Of a DNA stretch of 64,000 nt, positions 44,352 to 52,472 are shown in pieces. Below the pieces are notes generated by a model. The model made no database searches and was not told the DNA's origin. It saw only the letters and a list, made by a program, of their open reading frames with translations. A program made the position numbers and the translations under genes. Source of the DNA: Chloroflexota bacterium (GTDB lineage: Bacteria; Chloroflexota; Dehalococcoidia; Tepidiformales; Tepidiformaceae); assembly GCA_026702615.1 (NCBI GenBank), contig JAPPBY010000005.1, positions 26,661-90,660 on the forward strand, written 5' to 3'. Within the stretch, counting starts at the first letter, position 1; each line of letters starts with the position of its first letter.

Positions 44352-46085
44352 TCAGGCGCTGCCGTGACGCAACACCTTGCCCGGTGTCGCTCCCGTGCAC
44401 TCGCCTTCCTCGAATGTCACCTCGCCGTTCACGAGCGTCCAGCGATAGCCCGTCGCCTTCCGCACCCGACGCCATTCGTTCGCGGGGAAGTCGAATGCCT
44501 TCTCCTGTGGCTGCAACGCCAGGTTCTCGTAGTCGTAGACGACGATGTCGGCGGGAGCGCCCTCGCGGATCCAGCCGCGATCCAGGAATCCGGCCGCCAG
44601 CGCCGGGTAGGCCGAGAGCCGCCAGTGGGCCTGCTCGAGGTCCATCACGCCTTCGTCGCGCACCAGCTTTGTCAGGTACTCGGTCGTGTAGGCGCCCAGC
44701 GTGATGAACTTCGTGTGTGCGCCCCCATCGGAGACGCCCGGGAGCGCGAAGCTGGAGTTGCAGACTTCCTTGATCGCCTCCATCTCCCCCTCGGAGCGCT
44801 CCCGCGGCGGGGTCACGAAGGTCGTTTGCAGGTCGTCCGCCACCGCGAGGTCGAGCATCGCGTCGATCGGGTGCTTCTCCGTCCGCTCCGCGACCTCCGC
44901 GATCGTGAGCCCCTCGCAGTCCCGCAGCTCGTCCTTCTCCACCGACTCCACGATCATGGAGGCGACGCCCCAGACGTTCACGCCGCCCACGCGCTCCTCG
45001 GTGCCGCCGCCCGCGATCGGGCCCTTGCCCGCGTCGAACTCTTCGCGCAGGGCGGCTCGCCGCTCCGGGTCGCTCATCTTCGCGATGCGCGTGGGCACGT
45101 CGCCGAGGGTGATGTCGCGCCAGTGCGGGCTCGAGTCGAAGAGGTTCCAGTCCTCCAGCGTGAACTCGAAGCCGACCTCGGCCGTGATCAGCTGGGCGAA
45201 GACGCGGTTGCCGCGCTGGTTGGTGTCCTCCAGCCACTGCATCTGTTCCTTGTAGTTGTCCATCGGCTGCCCGTGCTGGTCCGTCGTTACGCCGAGGCTG
45301 CTCATCACCGGGCGGCCGCTCGCCTGGCAAAGGGCCTCCGTCAGCTCGTGGCTCACACCCGCCCCCTGGATGAATCCACGGCCCACCTTCTTCAGCACCC
45401 GCGCCAGCTTGATGACGTCGTCGTGCGGCATCACGTCCGTGATCATCGGGGTGCCGTCATAGTCTCGCTGGACGCTGCCTTCGCCGGAGAGCTGGGTCGA
45501 GAAGCCACAGCACCCCATCTCCATCGCCTCCTCAAGGATCTGGCACATGCGGTCCATCTCCTCGTCGGTGGCTGCCCGCCCCTTCTCCTCGATGCCCATC
45601 ACGTAGACGAGCAGTGGGTTCAGGCCGAGGTAGCTGAGCAGGTTCACGCCCTTCGGCGTCCGTTCAAGGCTCTGGAGGAACTCCGGATAGGTCTCCCAGT
45701 CCCAGGGCATTCCTTCCTGCATCGTTGCGAGGGGAACAGCCTCGTTGCGGGCCATCGTGAGCATGGCGCGGTCCTGGTCCTTCGGCTTCACCGGCGCGAA
45801 GCCGAAGCCGCAGTTCCCGATCACGACCGAGGTGACGCCATGCCACCCCGAGATCGAGCACCACGGATCCCAGAACACCTGCGAGTCGTAGTGGGTGTGC
45901 AGGTCGACGAAGCCGGGCGCGACGATCAGGCCGCCCGCGTCGAGCACCCTTGCTGCGTCCGACGTGTTGACCGCGCCAATCGACGCGATGCGCCCGTCCT
46001 TGATGCCGATGTCGGCCTTGAAGCGGGGGGTGCGCAGCCCGTCGATGACGGTGCCACCCTTGATGACGGTATCGAACTCGGGCAT
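44352..46085 (-). CDS. N-acyl-D-amino-acid deacylase family amidohydrolase
   Basis: A 577-residue metal-dependent hydrolase of the D-aminoacylase/dihydroorotase superfamily. The metal motif HTHYD is near residue 62, GNCGFGFAPVKP near 93, and a catalytic Asp in SDGGAHTKF near 470. The N- and C-terminal beta-sandwich halves (IKGGTVIDG, APADIVVYDYENLA) flank the barrel. The family hydrolyses N-acyl-D-amino acids and similar amides. As first gene of the peptide-ABC operon it probably processes the imported ligand. The ATG at 46085 matches conserved homologous starts. Confidence 0.9.
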   Translation of the reverse strand: MPEFDTVIKGGTVIDGLRTPRFKADIGIKDGRIASIGAVNTSDAARVLDAGGLIVAPGFVDLHTHYDSQVFWDPWCSISGWHGVTSVVIGNCGFGFAPVKPKDQDRAMLTMARNEAVPLATMQEGMPWDWETYPEFLQSLERTPKGVNLLSYLGLNPLLVYVMGIEEKGRAATDEEMDRMCQILEEAMEMGCCGFSTQLSGEGSVQRDYDGTPMITDVMPHDDVIKLARVLKKVGRGFIQGAGVSHELTEALCQASGRPVMSSLGVTTDQHGQPMDNYKEQMQWLEDTNQRGNRVFAQLITAEVGFEFTLEDWNLFDSSPHWRDITLGDVPTRIAKMSDPERRAALREEFDAGKGPIAGGGTEERVGGVNVWGVASMIVESVEKDELRDCEGLTIAEVAERTEKHPIDAMLDLAVADDLQTTFVTPPRERSEGEMEAIKEVCNSSFALPGVSDGGAHTKFITLGAYTTEYLTKLVRDEGVMDLEQAHWRLSAYPALAAGFLDRGWIREGAPADIVVYDYENLALQPQEKAFDFPANEWRRVRKATGYRWTLVNGEVTFEEGECTGATPGKVLRHGSA

Positions 46086-46282
46086 GGCTGCGCCTCCGAC
46101 CGTGTGGGTCGCATCCTACAACGTCTGGCAATAGCCCCGGCGGGAAACCATGGTGGCCCCACTGTAGGGCCGCGCATGCCGCCGGCCAGGCCACGCGCGG
46201 CGCCCGCCAGGCCGCAGGCGCATCCAGCGGTGCGGACCCGCTGACGCCGGTTTGCCGTACAGCGCCTGTCAGGTGAGAGAGG

Positions 46283-46359
46283 TGGTAGCGCGTGCGGGAT
46301 TCGAACCCGCGATCTCCGCCTTGAAAGGGCGGTGTCCTAGGCCTCTAGACGAACGCGCC
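46283..46359 (-). tRNA. tRNA-Glu (anticodon TTC)
   Basis: The minus strand gives acceptor GGCGCGT/ACGCGCT, anticodon stem CCGCC/GGCGG around CTTTCAA with anticodon TTC, and the T-arm GGTTCGAATCC. Unlike tRNA-Arg in this window, CCA is encoded (46283-46285). Confidence 0.95.
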
Positions 46360-46414
46360 TACCGGACTAGCAGTATAGCGCCGGGTGCGCTTTCGTCGGT
46401 TCCGGGAGGGGCGC

Positions 46415-46783
46415 TCAGGCGAGGCGGTTACCGCTGCGGTAGCGGTCCGGGTCGTCGCGACGGTCCTCGCGCTCCCGCGCCCAGCGAGCGTTGCGCTGAC
46501 GCATCACCTTCAACACCGTCTGGATGAGCGGTCCGCGCTCCTTCCAGACATCGGCCGCCAGCGCCTTGGCGGTTGCGAGCTCCTCGGGGTCGTGGACGTA
46601 GACGTGATCGGGCTCGATGACCTCGACCGGACAGGCGTCGACGCAGAGATTGCAGTCGATACAGCCGGAGGGCTCGATCGTGTGCTGGAGGTCCGGGGTG
46701 TCGTAGTAGCGGATGGTGTCCGTGGGGCAGACGTGGCGGCAGTTCCCGCAGTTGATGCAGCCGTCGATGATCTTGAGGGCCAT
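46415..46783 (-). CDS. 2[4Fe-4S] ferredoxin with C-terminal extension (A)
   Basis: A 122-residue ferredoxin. Two CxxCxxCxxxC clusters are visible: Cys9, 12, 15, 19 and Cys41, 44, 47, 51. A helical, highly charged C-terminal extension of about 60 residues (to RYRSGNRLA) is not part of the standard fold. The ATG at 46783 is preferred over a longer upstream frame, because the first cysteine then lies eight residues in, and AAGGA precedes it. It is the last of six co-oriented genes and starts five bases after the next ferredoxin gene. It is the probable electron donor to the diiron proteins of this operon. Confidence 0.9.
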   Translation of the reverse strand: MALKIIDGCINCGNCRHVCPTDTIRYYDTPDLQHTIEPSGCIDCNLCVDACPVEVIEPDHVYVHDPEELATAKALAADVWKERGPLIQTVLKVMRQRNARWAREREDRRDDPDRYRSGNRLA

Positions 46784-46788
46784 GCCCG

Positions 46789-47136
46789 CTAGTCCTTGCG
46801 CGAGCCGCGGCGCGCCTTCTCGGGCATCACCGAGGGCCGGAACTTGGCGCGCGGGGCGAGCTCTCTCAGCAACTCGTCCTGGTTCCGCTTGCGCGCCCAC
46901 TCGCGAGCCTTGGCGAGCGCCTGCTCCAGAGCCTCGCCACTGAGGACGTTGGTGTCGTCGTAGCTGATGCAGTCAACGGGGCAGACGGGCACGCAGGCGT
47001 TGCAGTCGATGCACTCCTCGGCATAGATGGTGTGCATGAAGTCGTCGGTATCGAAGTAGTGAATCGTCTCGGTGGGGCACACGCGGCGGCAGTAGCCACA
47101 GTTGATGCAGAGCCCCTTGTCGATGACGTAGGTCAC
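46789..47136 (-). CDS. 2[4Fe-4S] ferredoxin with C-terminal extension (B)
   Basis: A 115-residue paralogue of ferredoxin A. Clusters are Cys10, 13, 16, 20 and Cys42, 45, 48, 52, with one extra Cys at 56. The GTG start at 47136 overlaps the stop of the ferritin-like gene as GTGA, so the two are coupled. The first residues (TYVIDKGLCINCGYC) mirror ferredoxin A. The C-terminal tail is basic and ends EKARRGSRKD. Two near-identical ferredoxins with different tails in one operon suggest separate partners. Confidence 0.9.
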   Translation of the reverse strand: MTYVIDKGLCINCGYCRRVCPTETIHYFDTDDFMHTIYAEECIDCNACVPVCPVDCISYDDTNVLSGEALEQALAKAREWARKRNQDELLRELAPRAKFRPSVMPEKARRGSRKD

Positions 47137-47762
47137 TCGTCGTCGTCGCTCCCGCGGATGCCGATGACGCCGCCGGCTTCGGTCAGCATCTCCTCGAGGT
47201 GCATGCGCCACTCGTTCGCGCGGCGGCGCTTCTTCGGCGTATCGGCGAGTTCCTCGATCTGGGCCCGCCCCCACTGGATGTGCTCCTCCTCGTCGATGAG
47301 GATGAACTTGAGGATGCGCACGGTGGGGGAGTCGACGACCTGGTCAGTGGCGCGCATGTGATAGAGGTAGTGCGTCGCGAGATGGGGCTTGAGGACGCCG
47401 AAGATCCCCATCACGCGCAGGATCGGGTCGTCCTGATCCTGGATCTCCTCCATGAAGGCGCGGAACTCCTCGTTGGGGGGGTCCATCTTCGGGGAGGTCA
47501 TGAGCGGGTAGGGACCCTCCGCGCCTTCCGTCATGCGCAGCTCGGGGAGGCGCTTGCCGAGCATGTCGGCGTGCTGGGCGTCCTGGTAGGCAATGGGGCC
47601 GAACTCGACCTTGTGGTGAACCTGGGGCTGGGTGGCGATCCACTGCAGCAGGGCGCGCATCATCTCCACTTCCGCATAGCGGTAGTGCATCAGGCGGCGC
47701 GCGCATTCGTCCACGGAGAACGCCCCGCCCAGCTTTCGCTGGGGATACCACAGTTCGACCAT
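47133..47762 (-). CDS. Ferritin-like, putative diiron protein
   Basis: A 209-residue all-helical protein. Potential metal-binding residues are Glu31 or Glu33 in RYAEVEMM, the DxxH motif Asp61-His64 (DAQHADML), and the ExxH motif Glu148-His151 (DEEEHIQWG). This is the spacing of a four-helix ferritin-like bundle, although the third helix ligand is not clear. No homologue was named from memory. It is the fourth gene of the operon and overlaps ferredoxin B by four bases. It could be an oxygenase component, an O2/peroxide sensor or an iron carrier. Confidence 0.65.
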   Translation of the reverse strand: MVELWYPQRKLGGAFSVDECARRLMHYRYAEVEMMRALLQWIATQPQVHHKVEFGPIAYQDAQHADMLGKRLPELRMTEGAEGPYPLMTSPKMDPPNEEFRAFMEEIQDQDDPILRVMGIFGVLKPHLATHYLYHMRATDQVVDSPTVRILKFILIDEEEHIQWGRAQIEELADTPKKRRRANEWRMHLEEMLTEAGGVIGIRGSDDDE

Positions 47763-47799
47763 CGATGACTCGCTTCCCGGCCCGGGGGCCTGGCGTTTC

Positions 47800-48045
47800 C
47801 TACTTCAGCTCTTCGCGGGGGGTGAAGTAGAGGGCGCCCGACTCGCAGAGCTGGCACTGGCTCCACTCGCCACCGGCGAAAACCGCGGCGACCTCCTCCT
47901 CGGAGTCCCACATGGTGATCTGCTCGTCCTCGAAGGTGGAGACGTGGCAATCGGGCTTTTCGCAGACGAGGTCGTGGACGAGCATGGTGGCGGTGTCGCC
48001 GCAGTAGCGCTTGAAGTTGAAGGGCGGGCGCCAGCGTTTCGCCAT
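47800..48045 (-). CDS. Small five-cysteine protein
   Basis: An 81-residue protein with Cys15, Cys28 and Cys33 in the N-terminal part and the pair CQLC at 64-67. The last four could form a zinc ribbon (CxxxxC...CxxC); this is a reading of spacing only. It has no signal peptide. It lies 23 bases after the diiron paralogue and 37 before the ferritin-like gene on the same strand, so it is in the same operon. It may be an assembly factor or small subunit. Confidence 0.65.
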   Translation of the reverse strand: MAKRWRPPFNFKRYCGDTATMLVHDLVCEKPDCHVSTFEDEQITMWDSEEEVAAVFAGGEWSQCQLCESGALYFTPREELK

Positions 48046-48068
48046 CGTCTCTCCCCGGGCTGCAGCCC

Positions 48069-48803
48069 CTAGAGCGCGAAGTCCTCGGGCGGGAGCACCT
48101 CGTCACCGGTGTTGAGGGCCATCACGAGCTCCTCGAAGGCCTGCTGCGCCTCCATCGCCTCGCGGCGCTTGGCGGCGTCGCCCTCCGTGAGGCGGGGCAC
48201 CCAGTAGTTCCCGACCTCGACGTGCATGACCTCGTCGGCGTGGTTGAAGTCAAAGGCGGTTTCCCACTGCTTGTCGCCGATGTTGCGGCCCATGTCGATG
48301 AGCGAGGTGAAGAGGTTCATAGCCATGCCCTCGCCGCCGCGATGGACGGCGGCCATGCTGTTCACCATGTTCTGCTCGCCGGTCTGGGAGACGCTGCCGT
48401 CGTCGGCGCGGTAGCCGTCGGCGAAGTCGCCGAGGGTGACGCCGTGCTCGGGCATCTTCGCCAGCACGATTTCGGCGTGACGGCACTCGTCCCAGGTGAG
48501 GCGCGCGTTGACCAGCGCCAGCTCCCAGGGGAGATCCTCGCCATCCCCGTCCTTCGTGGCCATCACGTAGCGCCGTGAGAATGCCTCGGCGCCCCCAATC
48601 TCGCCGTTGTACATGGCGTGCAGGAGGACCCTCCGCGACATCTTCTCGGGATCGCGCAGGAGGATGGAGGCGAGGTCGATGCCGTTCTCGCGCCAGTTCT
48701 CCCGCTTGTCCACGGGAAGGTAGCGGTGCGGTGGGTCTCGGCGGTGGTCGCCGGCGTTCAGGGGGCGGTAAAAGGGTCGCTCGGTGGATTCGGTGGCGGA
48801 CAT
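48069..48803 (-). CDS. Diiron ferritin-like protein, paralogue B
   Basis: A 244-residue all-helical protein with the full diiron carboxylate pattern: Glu73 (GGAEAF), Glu106-xx-His109 (DECRH), Glu158 (GGEGM) and Glu191-xx-His194 (DEVMH). This is the E, ExxH, E, ExxH order of four-helix bundles. The C-terminus and the WDECRH, DEVMH and GNYWVPRL segments resemble DUF455-like proteins. It pairs with a close paralogue 66 bases upstream, about three quarters identical by eye. The ATG at 48803 is preceded by GGAGGA. Catalysis is unproven. Candidate roles are hydroxylase, oxidase or epoxidase. Confidence 0.75.
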   Translation of the reverse strand: MSATESTERPFYRPLNAGDHRRDPPHRYLPVDKRENWRENGIDLASILLRDPEKMSRRVLLHAMYNGEIGGAEAFSRRYVMATKDGDGEDLPWELALVNARLTWDECRHAEIVLAKMPEHGVTLGDFADGYRADDGSVSQTGEQNMVNSMAAVHRGGEGMAMNLFTSLIDMGRNIGDKQWETAFDFNHADEVMHVEVGNYWVPRLTEGDAAKRREAMEAQQAFEELVMALNTGDEVLPPEDFAL

Positions 48804-48869
48804 GCATTCCTCCCCGTTGTGTGGGCTGCTCTGGCTGCGCGGCGCTCGATTGCGCCGGTGCAAGCGCTC

Positions 48870-49619
48870 CTAGAGCGCGAACTCCTTTGGCGCGGCGACC
48901 TCGTCGCCGGTGTTGAGGGCCATGATCAGCTCCTCGAACGCCTGCTGGGCCTGCATCGCCTCGCGACGCTTGGAATCATTGCCCTCCGTGAGCCGCGGCA
49001 CCCAGTAGTTGCCGACCTCGACGTGCATGACCTCATCTGCGTGGTTGAAGTCGAACGCCGTCTCCCAGTCGGGGTCGCCGATGTTGCGGCCCATGTCGAT
49101 GAGGGCGGTGAAGAGATTCATGGCCAGGCCTTCGCCGCCGCGATGCACCGAGGCCATGCTGTTGATCATGTCGAGGGCGGCGCCGGGGTTGGAGTTGCCG
49201 CTCGAGCTGCTGAGGCCCTCGCCGGCCATGTAACCGTCGACGAAGTCGCCCAGCGTGCAGCCGTTCTTGGCCATCTGCTCGAGGACGATCTCGGTGTGGC
49301 GGCACTCGTCCCAGGTGAGGCGCGCGTTGACGAGGGCGAGCTCCCAGGGGAGCTGGTCCACGCCCTCCTTCGTGGCGAGCACGTAGCGGCGACCGAAGGC
49401 CTCGGAGCCGCCGATCTCGCCGCCGTACATGGAGTGCAGGAGTACCTTCACGGGCAGCTTCTCGGGGTCTCGCAGGAGGATGGAGGGCATGTCGATGCCC
49501 TGCTCGCGCCAGTTCGAGCGCTCGCTCACGGGCAGGTAGCGGTGGGGCGGATCACGCCGGATCTGGTCGGGTGCGGGATCCTGGTAGAAGGGTCGCTCCG
49601 TCGTCGCCTCTGCGGTCAT
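48870..49619 (-). CDS. Diiron ferritin-like protein, paralogue A
   Basis: A 249-residue four-helix protein and first gene of the six-gene operon. Metal residues are Glu73, Glu105-xx-His108, Glu163 and Glu196-xx-His199, all intact. A short Ser/Gly/Asn insertion (SSSSGNSNPG) near residue 138 distinguishes it from copy B. The start ATG at 49619 has AGGAGG upstream; a longer frame exists but runs into the promoter palindrome. The two copies may form a heterodimer, as the PaaA/PaaC epoxidase subunits do, or be alternate versions. Unknown substrate. Confidence 0.75.
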   Translation of the reverse strand: MTAEATTERPFYQDPAPDQIRRDPPHRYLPVSERSNWREQGIDMPSILLRDPEKLPVKVLLHSMYGGEIGGSEAFGRRYVLATKEGVDQLPWELALVNARLTWDECRHTEIVLEQMAKNGCTLGDFVDGYMAGEGLSSSSGNSNPGAALDMINSMASVHRGGEGLAMNLFTALIDMGRNIGDPDWETAFDFNHADEVMHVEVGNYWVPRLTEGNDSKRREAMQAQQAFEELIMALNTGDEVAAPKEFAL

Positions 49620-49655
49620 GGTCGCCTCCTGGACTCCGTGCGGCCCACACCGGGC

Positions 49656-49669
49656 CATTCTCGAGAATG
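49656..49669. promoter_or_regulatory. Perfect 14-bp palindrome over a -10 box
   Basis: CATTCTCGAGAATG is a perfect palindrome 37 bases before the start of the diiron operon. On the minus strand the sequence TATCAT, a good -10 box, overlaps its left end. TTAACC stands 18 bases further upstream as a possible -35. Next to it is the inverted repeat GGCCC/GGGCC. A dimeric repressor bound here would block RNA polymerase. Confidence 0.6.
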
Positions 49670-49692
49670 ATAGCGCCTCGCGGCCCCGCTGG

Positions 49693-50250
49693 TTAACCCA
49701 CGACCTCGCGCAGGCGGTAGATGAGGTCGCTGCGATCGCCGCGCCCCACCTGGGTGAAATTGGCCGACATCGTGGCGTTGTCGTCCAGCACGGGGTCGAT
49801 GCGGCTCCAGGAGTGGACGACGGTGCGGTGCAGGATGAGCCAGGGGCCGCCGTCGCGGCGTTCGAACACATCGACATAACGCCCGCCCCAGGTGAAGTCC
49901 GTGGCGACGCCGTCATCCCCGGCGGGGATGCGGTGGTAGGCCACGTGGTAGGTCTCGGAGTAGGCGCGGTCGCCGTCGACCTCGATGTGGGAGTTGCCGA
50001 GGAAGTGCTCGGTGCACGTGAGGTTCGAGAGGCCGACCATGACGTGCTCGGCGAACTCGAACGCGTTGCCCTTGAAGGTGCCGTGGTCGTCGTAGGCGTC
50101 GGGGTGGTAGGCGGACTTCACGAGGTCGGGATCGAGCAGGTCGATGCCGCGCGAGTAGCGCATCAGGGCATCGCGGATCTCCTGCTTGGCAAGCAGCTCG
50201 TCGATCGCGGCCTCGCGGTCGGTCTGGGTTCGGGGTTCGGTTGCCGTCAT
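49693..50250 (-). CDS. SnoaL-like (NTF2-fold) protein
   Basis: A 185-residue SnoaL-like cyclase/dehydratase-type protein. It aligns end to end with the 7801-8457 homologue: KQEIRDALMRYSRGIDLLDPDLVKSAY, then YDDHG, then the HFLGNSHIEV and GGRYVDVFERRDG strands. The last strand-helix region has the same WLILHRTVVHSW. The ATG at 50250 is preferred over a longer upstream frame. It lies upstream of the diiron operon on the same strand but is separated by the palindromic promoter, so it is probably a separate transcript. Such proteins act on ring compounds in oxygenase pathways. Confidence 0.8.
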   Translation of the reverse strand: MTATEPRTQTDREAAIDELLAKQEIRDALMRYSRGIDLLDPDLVKSAYHPDAYDDHGTFKGNAFEFAEHVMVGLSNLTCTEHFLGNSHIEVDGDRAYSETYHVAYHRIPAGDDGVATDFTWGGRYVDVFERRDGGPWLILHRTVVHSWSRIDPVLDDNATMSANFTQVGRGDRSDLIYRLREVVG

Positions 50251-50341
50251 CGCTGACCTCCGCGCGCAGCAGCGCGACGGCATTCTAGCCCGTGCCCGGC
50301 CCCGCCATCGGTGGCGGCGCGGGAGGCGTATCCTTCCGCCC

Positions 50342-51469
50342 ATGCCAGCGACGAAAGCCCCAGAGACCGCAGGACGCATGGCCGACGCGGCACGCGACTT
50401 CCTCGCGTCGCTCGATCCCGGGCAGCGGGAACGCGCCGTGCGCCCGCTCCTGGACGACGAGGAGCGGCGCCACTGGAACTACGCCCCCATGAAGCGCGAG
50501 GGCCTGCCGCTGCTGGCGATGACGCCGGGACAGCAGCAGGCGGCGAACCGGCTGGCGGCGACGGGCCTGAGCCGGTCGGGGTACGTGACAGCCGCGGTCG
50601 TGATGGGGCTGGAGAACATCCTCGACGCGGTGGAGGCGTGGAGCGGGGGGCGCATAGGGGTGGATGTGGGGTCCGAGCGCTGGCGTGACCCGCAGCTCTA
50701 CTTCGTGACCATCTTCGGGGACCCGGACGAGGAGACGTGGGGCTGGCGCTTCGAGGGCCACCACGTCTCCATTCACTACACGATCGAGGCAGGCAGCATC
50801 ATCGCCCCGAACCCGACGTTCCTCGGGGCGAACCCCGCGGAGGCGCCGTTCGGCGGCGATGGCACGCTGCGGCCGCTCGCCGCCGAGGAGGACCTGGCCC
50901 GCGAGCTGCTGCACGCGCTCGACGGGGAGCAGCGCGAGGCTGCGCTCATCTCCACTGCGGCTCCGCCCGACATCGTGCAGTCGAACCGGCCGCGCGTGGA
51001 GGACGGGGCGCTGCCCGTCCCGACGCGCCGCCTGATGGGCCTGCCCGACGACCCCGCCTGGGACGAACGCTGGCGCGCGGAGCGGGCCGGGCTCGGGTTC
51101 GGGCCTGAGCAGGAGGAGGCGGTGCGCTACTCCGTCACGCCGAGCGGCCTCGTGGCGGGGGCGCTGCGGGGTTCGCAGCGCGAGATGCTGGAGGAGCTGG
51201 TGGCCCTCTACGTAGACCGGCTGCCCGACGAGCTCGCGGAGAGCCAGCGGGAGGCCCTGGCGGGGGGCGCGCTCGCCGGCATGCACTTCGCCTGGGCAGG
51301 CGGGGCCGAGAAGGGGGAGCCGCACTACTACCGGCTCCAGGGGCCGCGCTTCCTCGTCGAGTACGACTGCACGCAGAACGACGCCAACCACATCCACGCG
51401 GTCTGGCGCGACCCTGAGGGCGACTTCGGGGAAGATCTCCTCGCGCGGCACTACGGCGAGCACCACTGA
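50342..51469 (+). CDS. DUF3500 family protein
   Basis: A 375-residue protein of the DUF3500 family. Recognisable segments are RRHWNYAPMKREGLPLLAM near residues 40-58, then GLSRSGYVTAAVVMGLE, then FEGHHVSIHYTIEAGSII. The C-terminal RFLVEYDCTQNDANHIHAVWRD is the usual ending. A longer upstream frame is rejected, because the ATG at 50342 follows a GC-rich divergent promoter region. Members are mostly exported or cytosolic with unknown function; no signal peptide is visible here. It is followed after 31 bases by the ketopantoate-reductase-like gene. Confidence 0.85.
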   Translation: MPATKAPETAGRMADAARDFLASLDPGQRERAVRPLLDDEERRHWNYAPMKREGLPLLAMTPGQQQAANRLAATGLSRSGYVTAAVVMGLENILDAVEAWSGGRIGVDVGSERWRDPQLYFVTIFGDPDEETWGWRFEGHHVSIHYTIEAGSIIAPNPTFLGANPAEAPFGGDGTLRPLAAEEDLARELLHALDGEQREAALISTAAPPDIVQSNRPRVEDGALPVPTRRLMGLPDDPAWDERWRAERAGLGFGPEQEEAVRYSVTPSGLVAGALRGSQREMLEELVALYVDRLPDELAESQREALAGGALAGMHFAWAGGAEKGEPHYYRLQGPRFLVEYDCTQNDANHIHAVWRDPEGDFGEDLLARHYGEHH

Positions 51470-51500
51470 GGGACGCCGCCGCCAGCGGGGAGGCCTGAGC

Positions 51501-52472
51501 TTGCGCTACGTCATCTACGGCGCCGGGGCGATCGGCGGGGTCATCGGGGCGCGGCTGCACCTGACCGGCCACGACGTCGCCCTCATTGCCAGGGGCGCCC
51601 ACCTGGAGGCGCTCCGCGAGAACGGGCTCACGTTCGTAAGCGCTGAGGGGACGGAGACGCTCCCGATCGCCGCGGCCGGGTCGCCAGCGGAGCTCGACCT
51701 GACCGAGGAAGACATCGTCATCCTCGCGATGAAGTCGCAGGACACCGTGGCGGCTCTGGACGCGCTCTTCGCGAGCGCGCCCCCATCGATCACCGTCGTC
51801 TCGGCGCAGAACGGGGTCGTGAACGAGCGCATGGCGCTGCGGCGCTTCCCGAACGTGTATGGCCAGCTCGTCATCCTGCCGGGGACGCACCTCGATCCGG
51901 GAACCGTCATCTCCAGCGCGAGCCCCGTCTACGGTGTCCTCGACCTCGGGCGTTACCCGAACGGCAGCGACGAGCGGGCGGAAGGAATCGCGAGCGACCT
52001 GACGGGGGCCGGCTTCAGCGCCGTCGCCTGCGACGACATCATGCCGTGGAAGTACGCCAAGCTGCTGCGGAACCTGGCGAACTCGACGCAGGCGATCCTG
52101 GGTCTCGAGGAGCGGGCCGAAGGCTTGATGGCGCGGGCGCATGAGGAGGCGCTGGCGTGTTTCGCCGCGGCAGGTATCGAACTCGTGGGCGACGACGAGT
52201 TCCGCGAGCGCTTCGAGGTGCTGAACCGCATCTTCTCCGGGAGCCCGGCCGCTCGCGCCGGGAACTCCTCGTGGCAGAGCCTCACGCGCGGGTCGACGAC
52301 CATCGAGGCCGCCTACCTGAATGGGGAGATCGCCCTGCTGGGGCGGCTCCACGGCGTACCCACGCCGGTGAACGCGCTCCTGCAGGAAGTTGGAGCGGAG
52401 TTGGCGGCGTCGGGACGGGGCCCGGGCGCGTACACGCTCGCCGACCTCGAAGAGCGGCTGAACCAGGGCTAG
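51501..52472 (+). CDS. Ketopantoate reductase family (PanE/ApbA-like) protein
   Basis: A 323-residue NAD(P)-dependent oxidoreductase. It starts with the Rossmann motif GAGAIG (residues 7-12) at the end of the first strand (RYVIYGAGAIGGVIGARLHLTGHDV). The family segment SAQNGVVNE is near residue 105. The conserved lysine is in MPWKYAKLLRNLANS near 180. The start is a TTG at 51501 with GGGGAGG about seven bases upstream. Paralogues of PanE act on many alpha-keto or hydroxy acids, so pantothenate synthesis is not assured. Its stop shares CTAG with the serine-hydrolase gene. Confidence 0.88.
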   Translation: MRYVIYGAGAIGGVIGARLHLTGHDVALIARGAHLEALRENGLTFVSAEGTETLPIAAAGSPAELDLTEEDIVILAMKSQDTVAALDALFASAPPSITVVSAQNGVVNERMALRRFPNVYGQLVILPGTHLDPGTVISSASPVYGVLDLGRYPNGSDERAEGIASDLTGAGFSAVACDDIMPWKYAKLLRNLANSTQAILGLEERAEGLMARAHEEALACFAAAGIELVGDDEFRERFEVLNRIFSGSPAARAGNSSWQSLTRGSTTIEAAYLNGEIALLGRLHGVPTPVNALLQEVGAELAASGRGPGAYTLADLEERLNQG

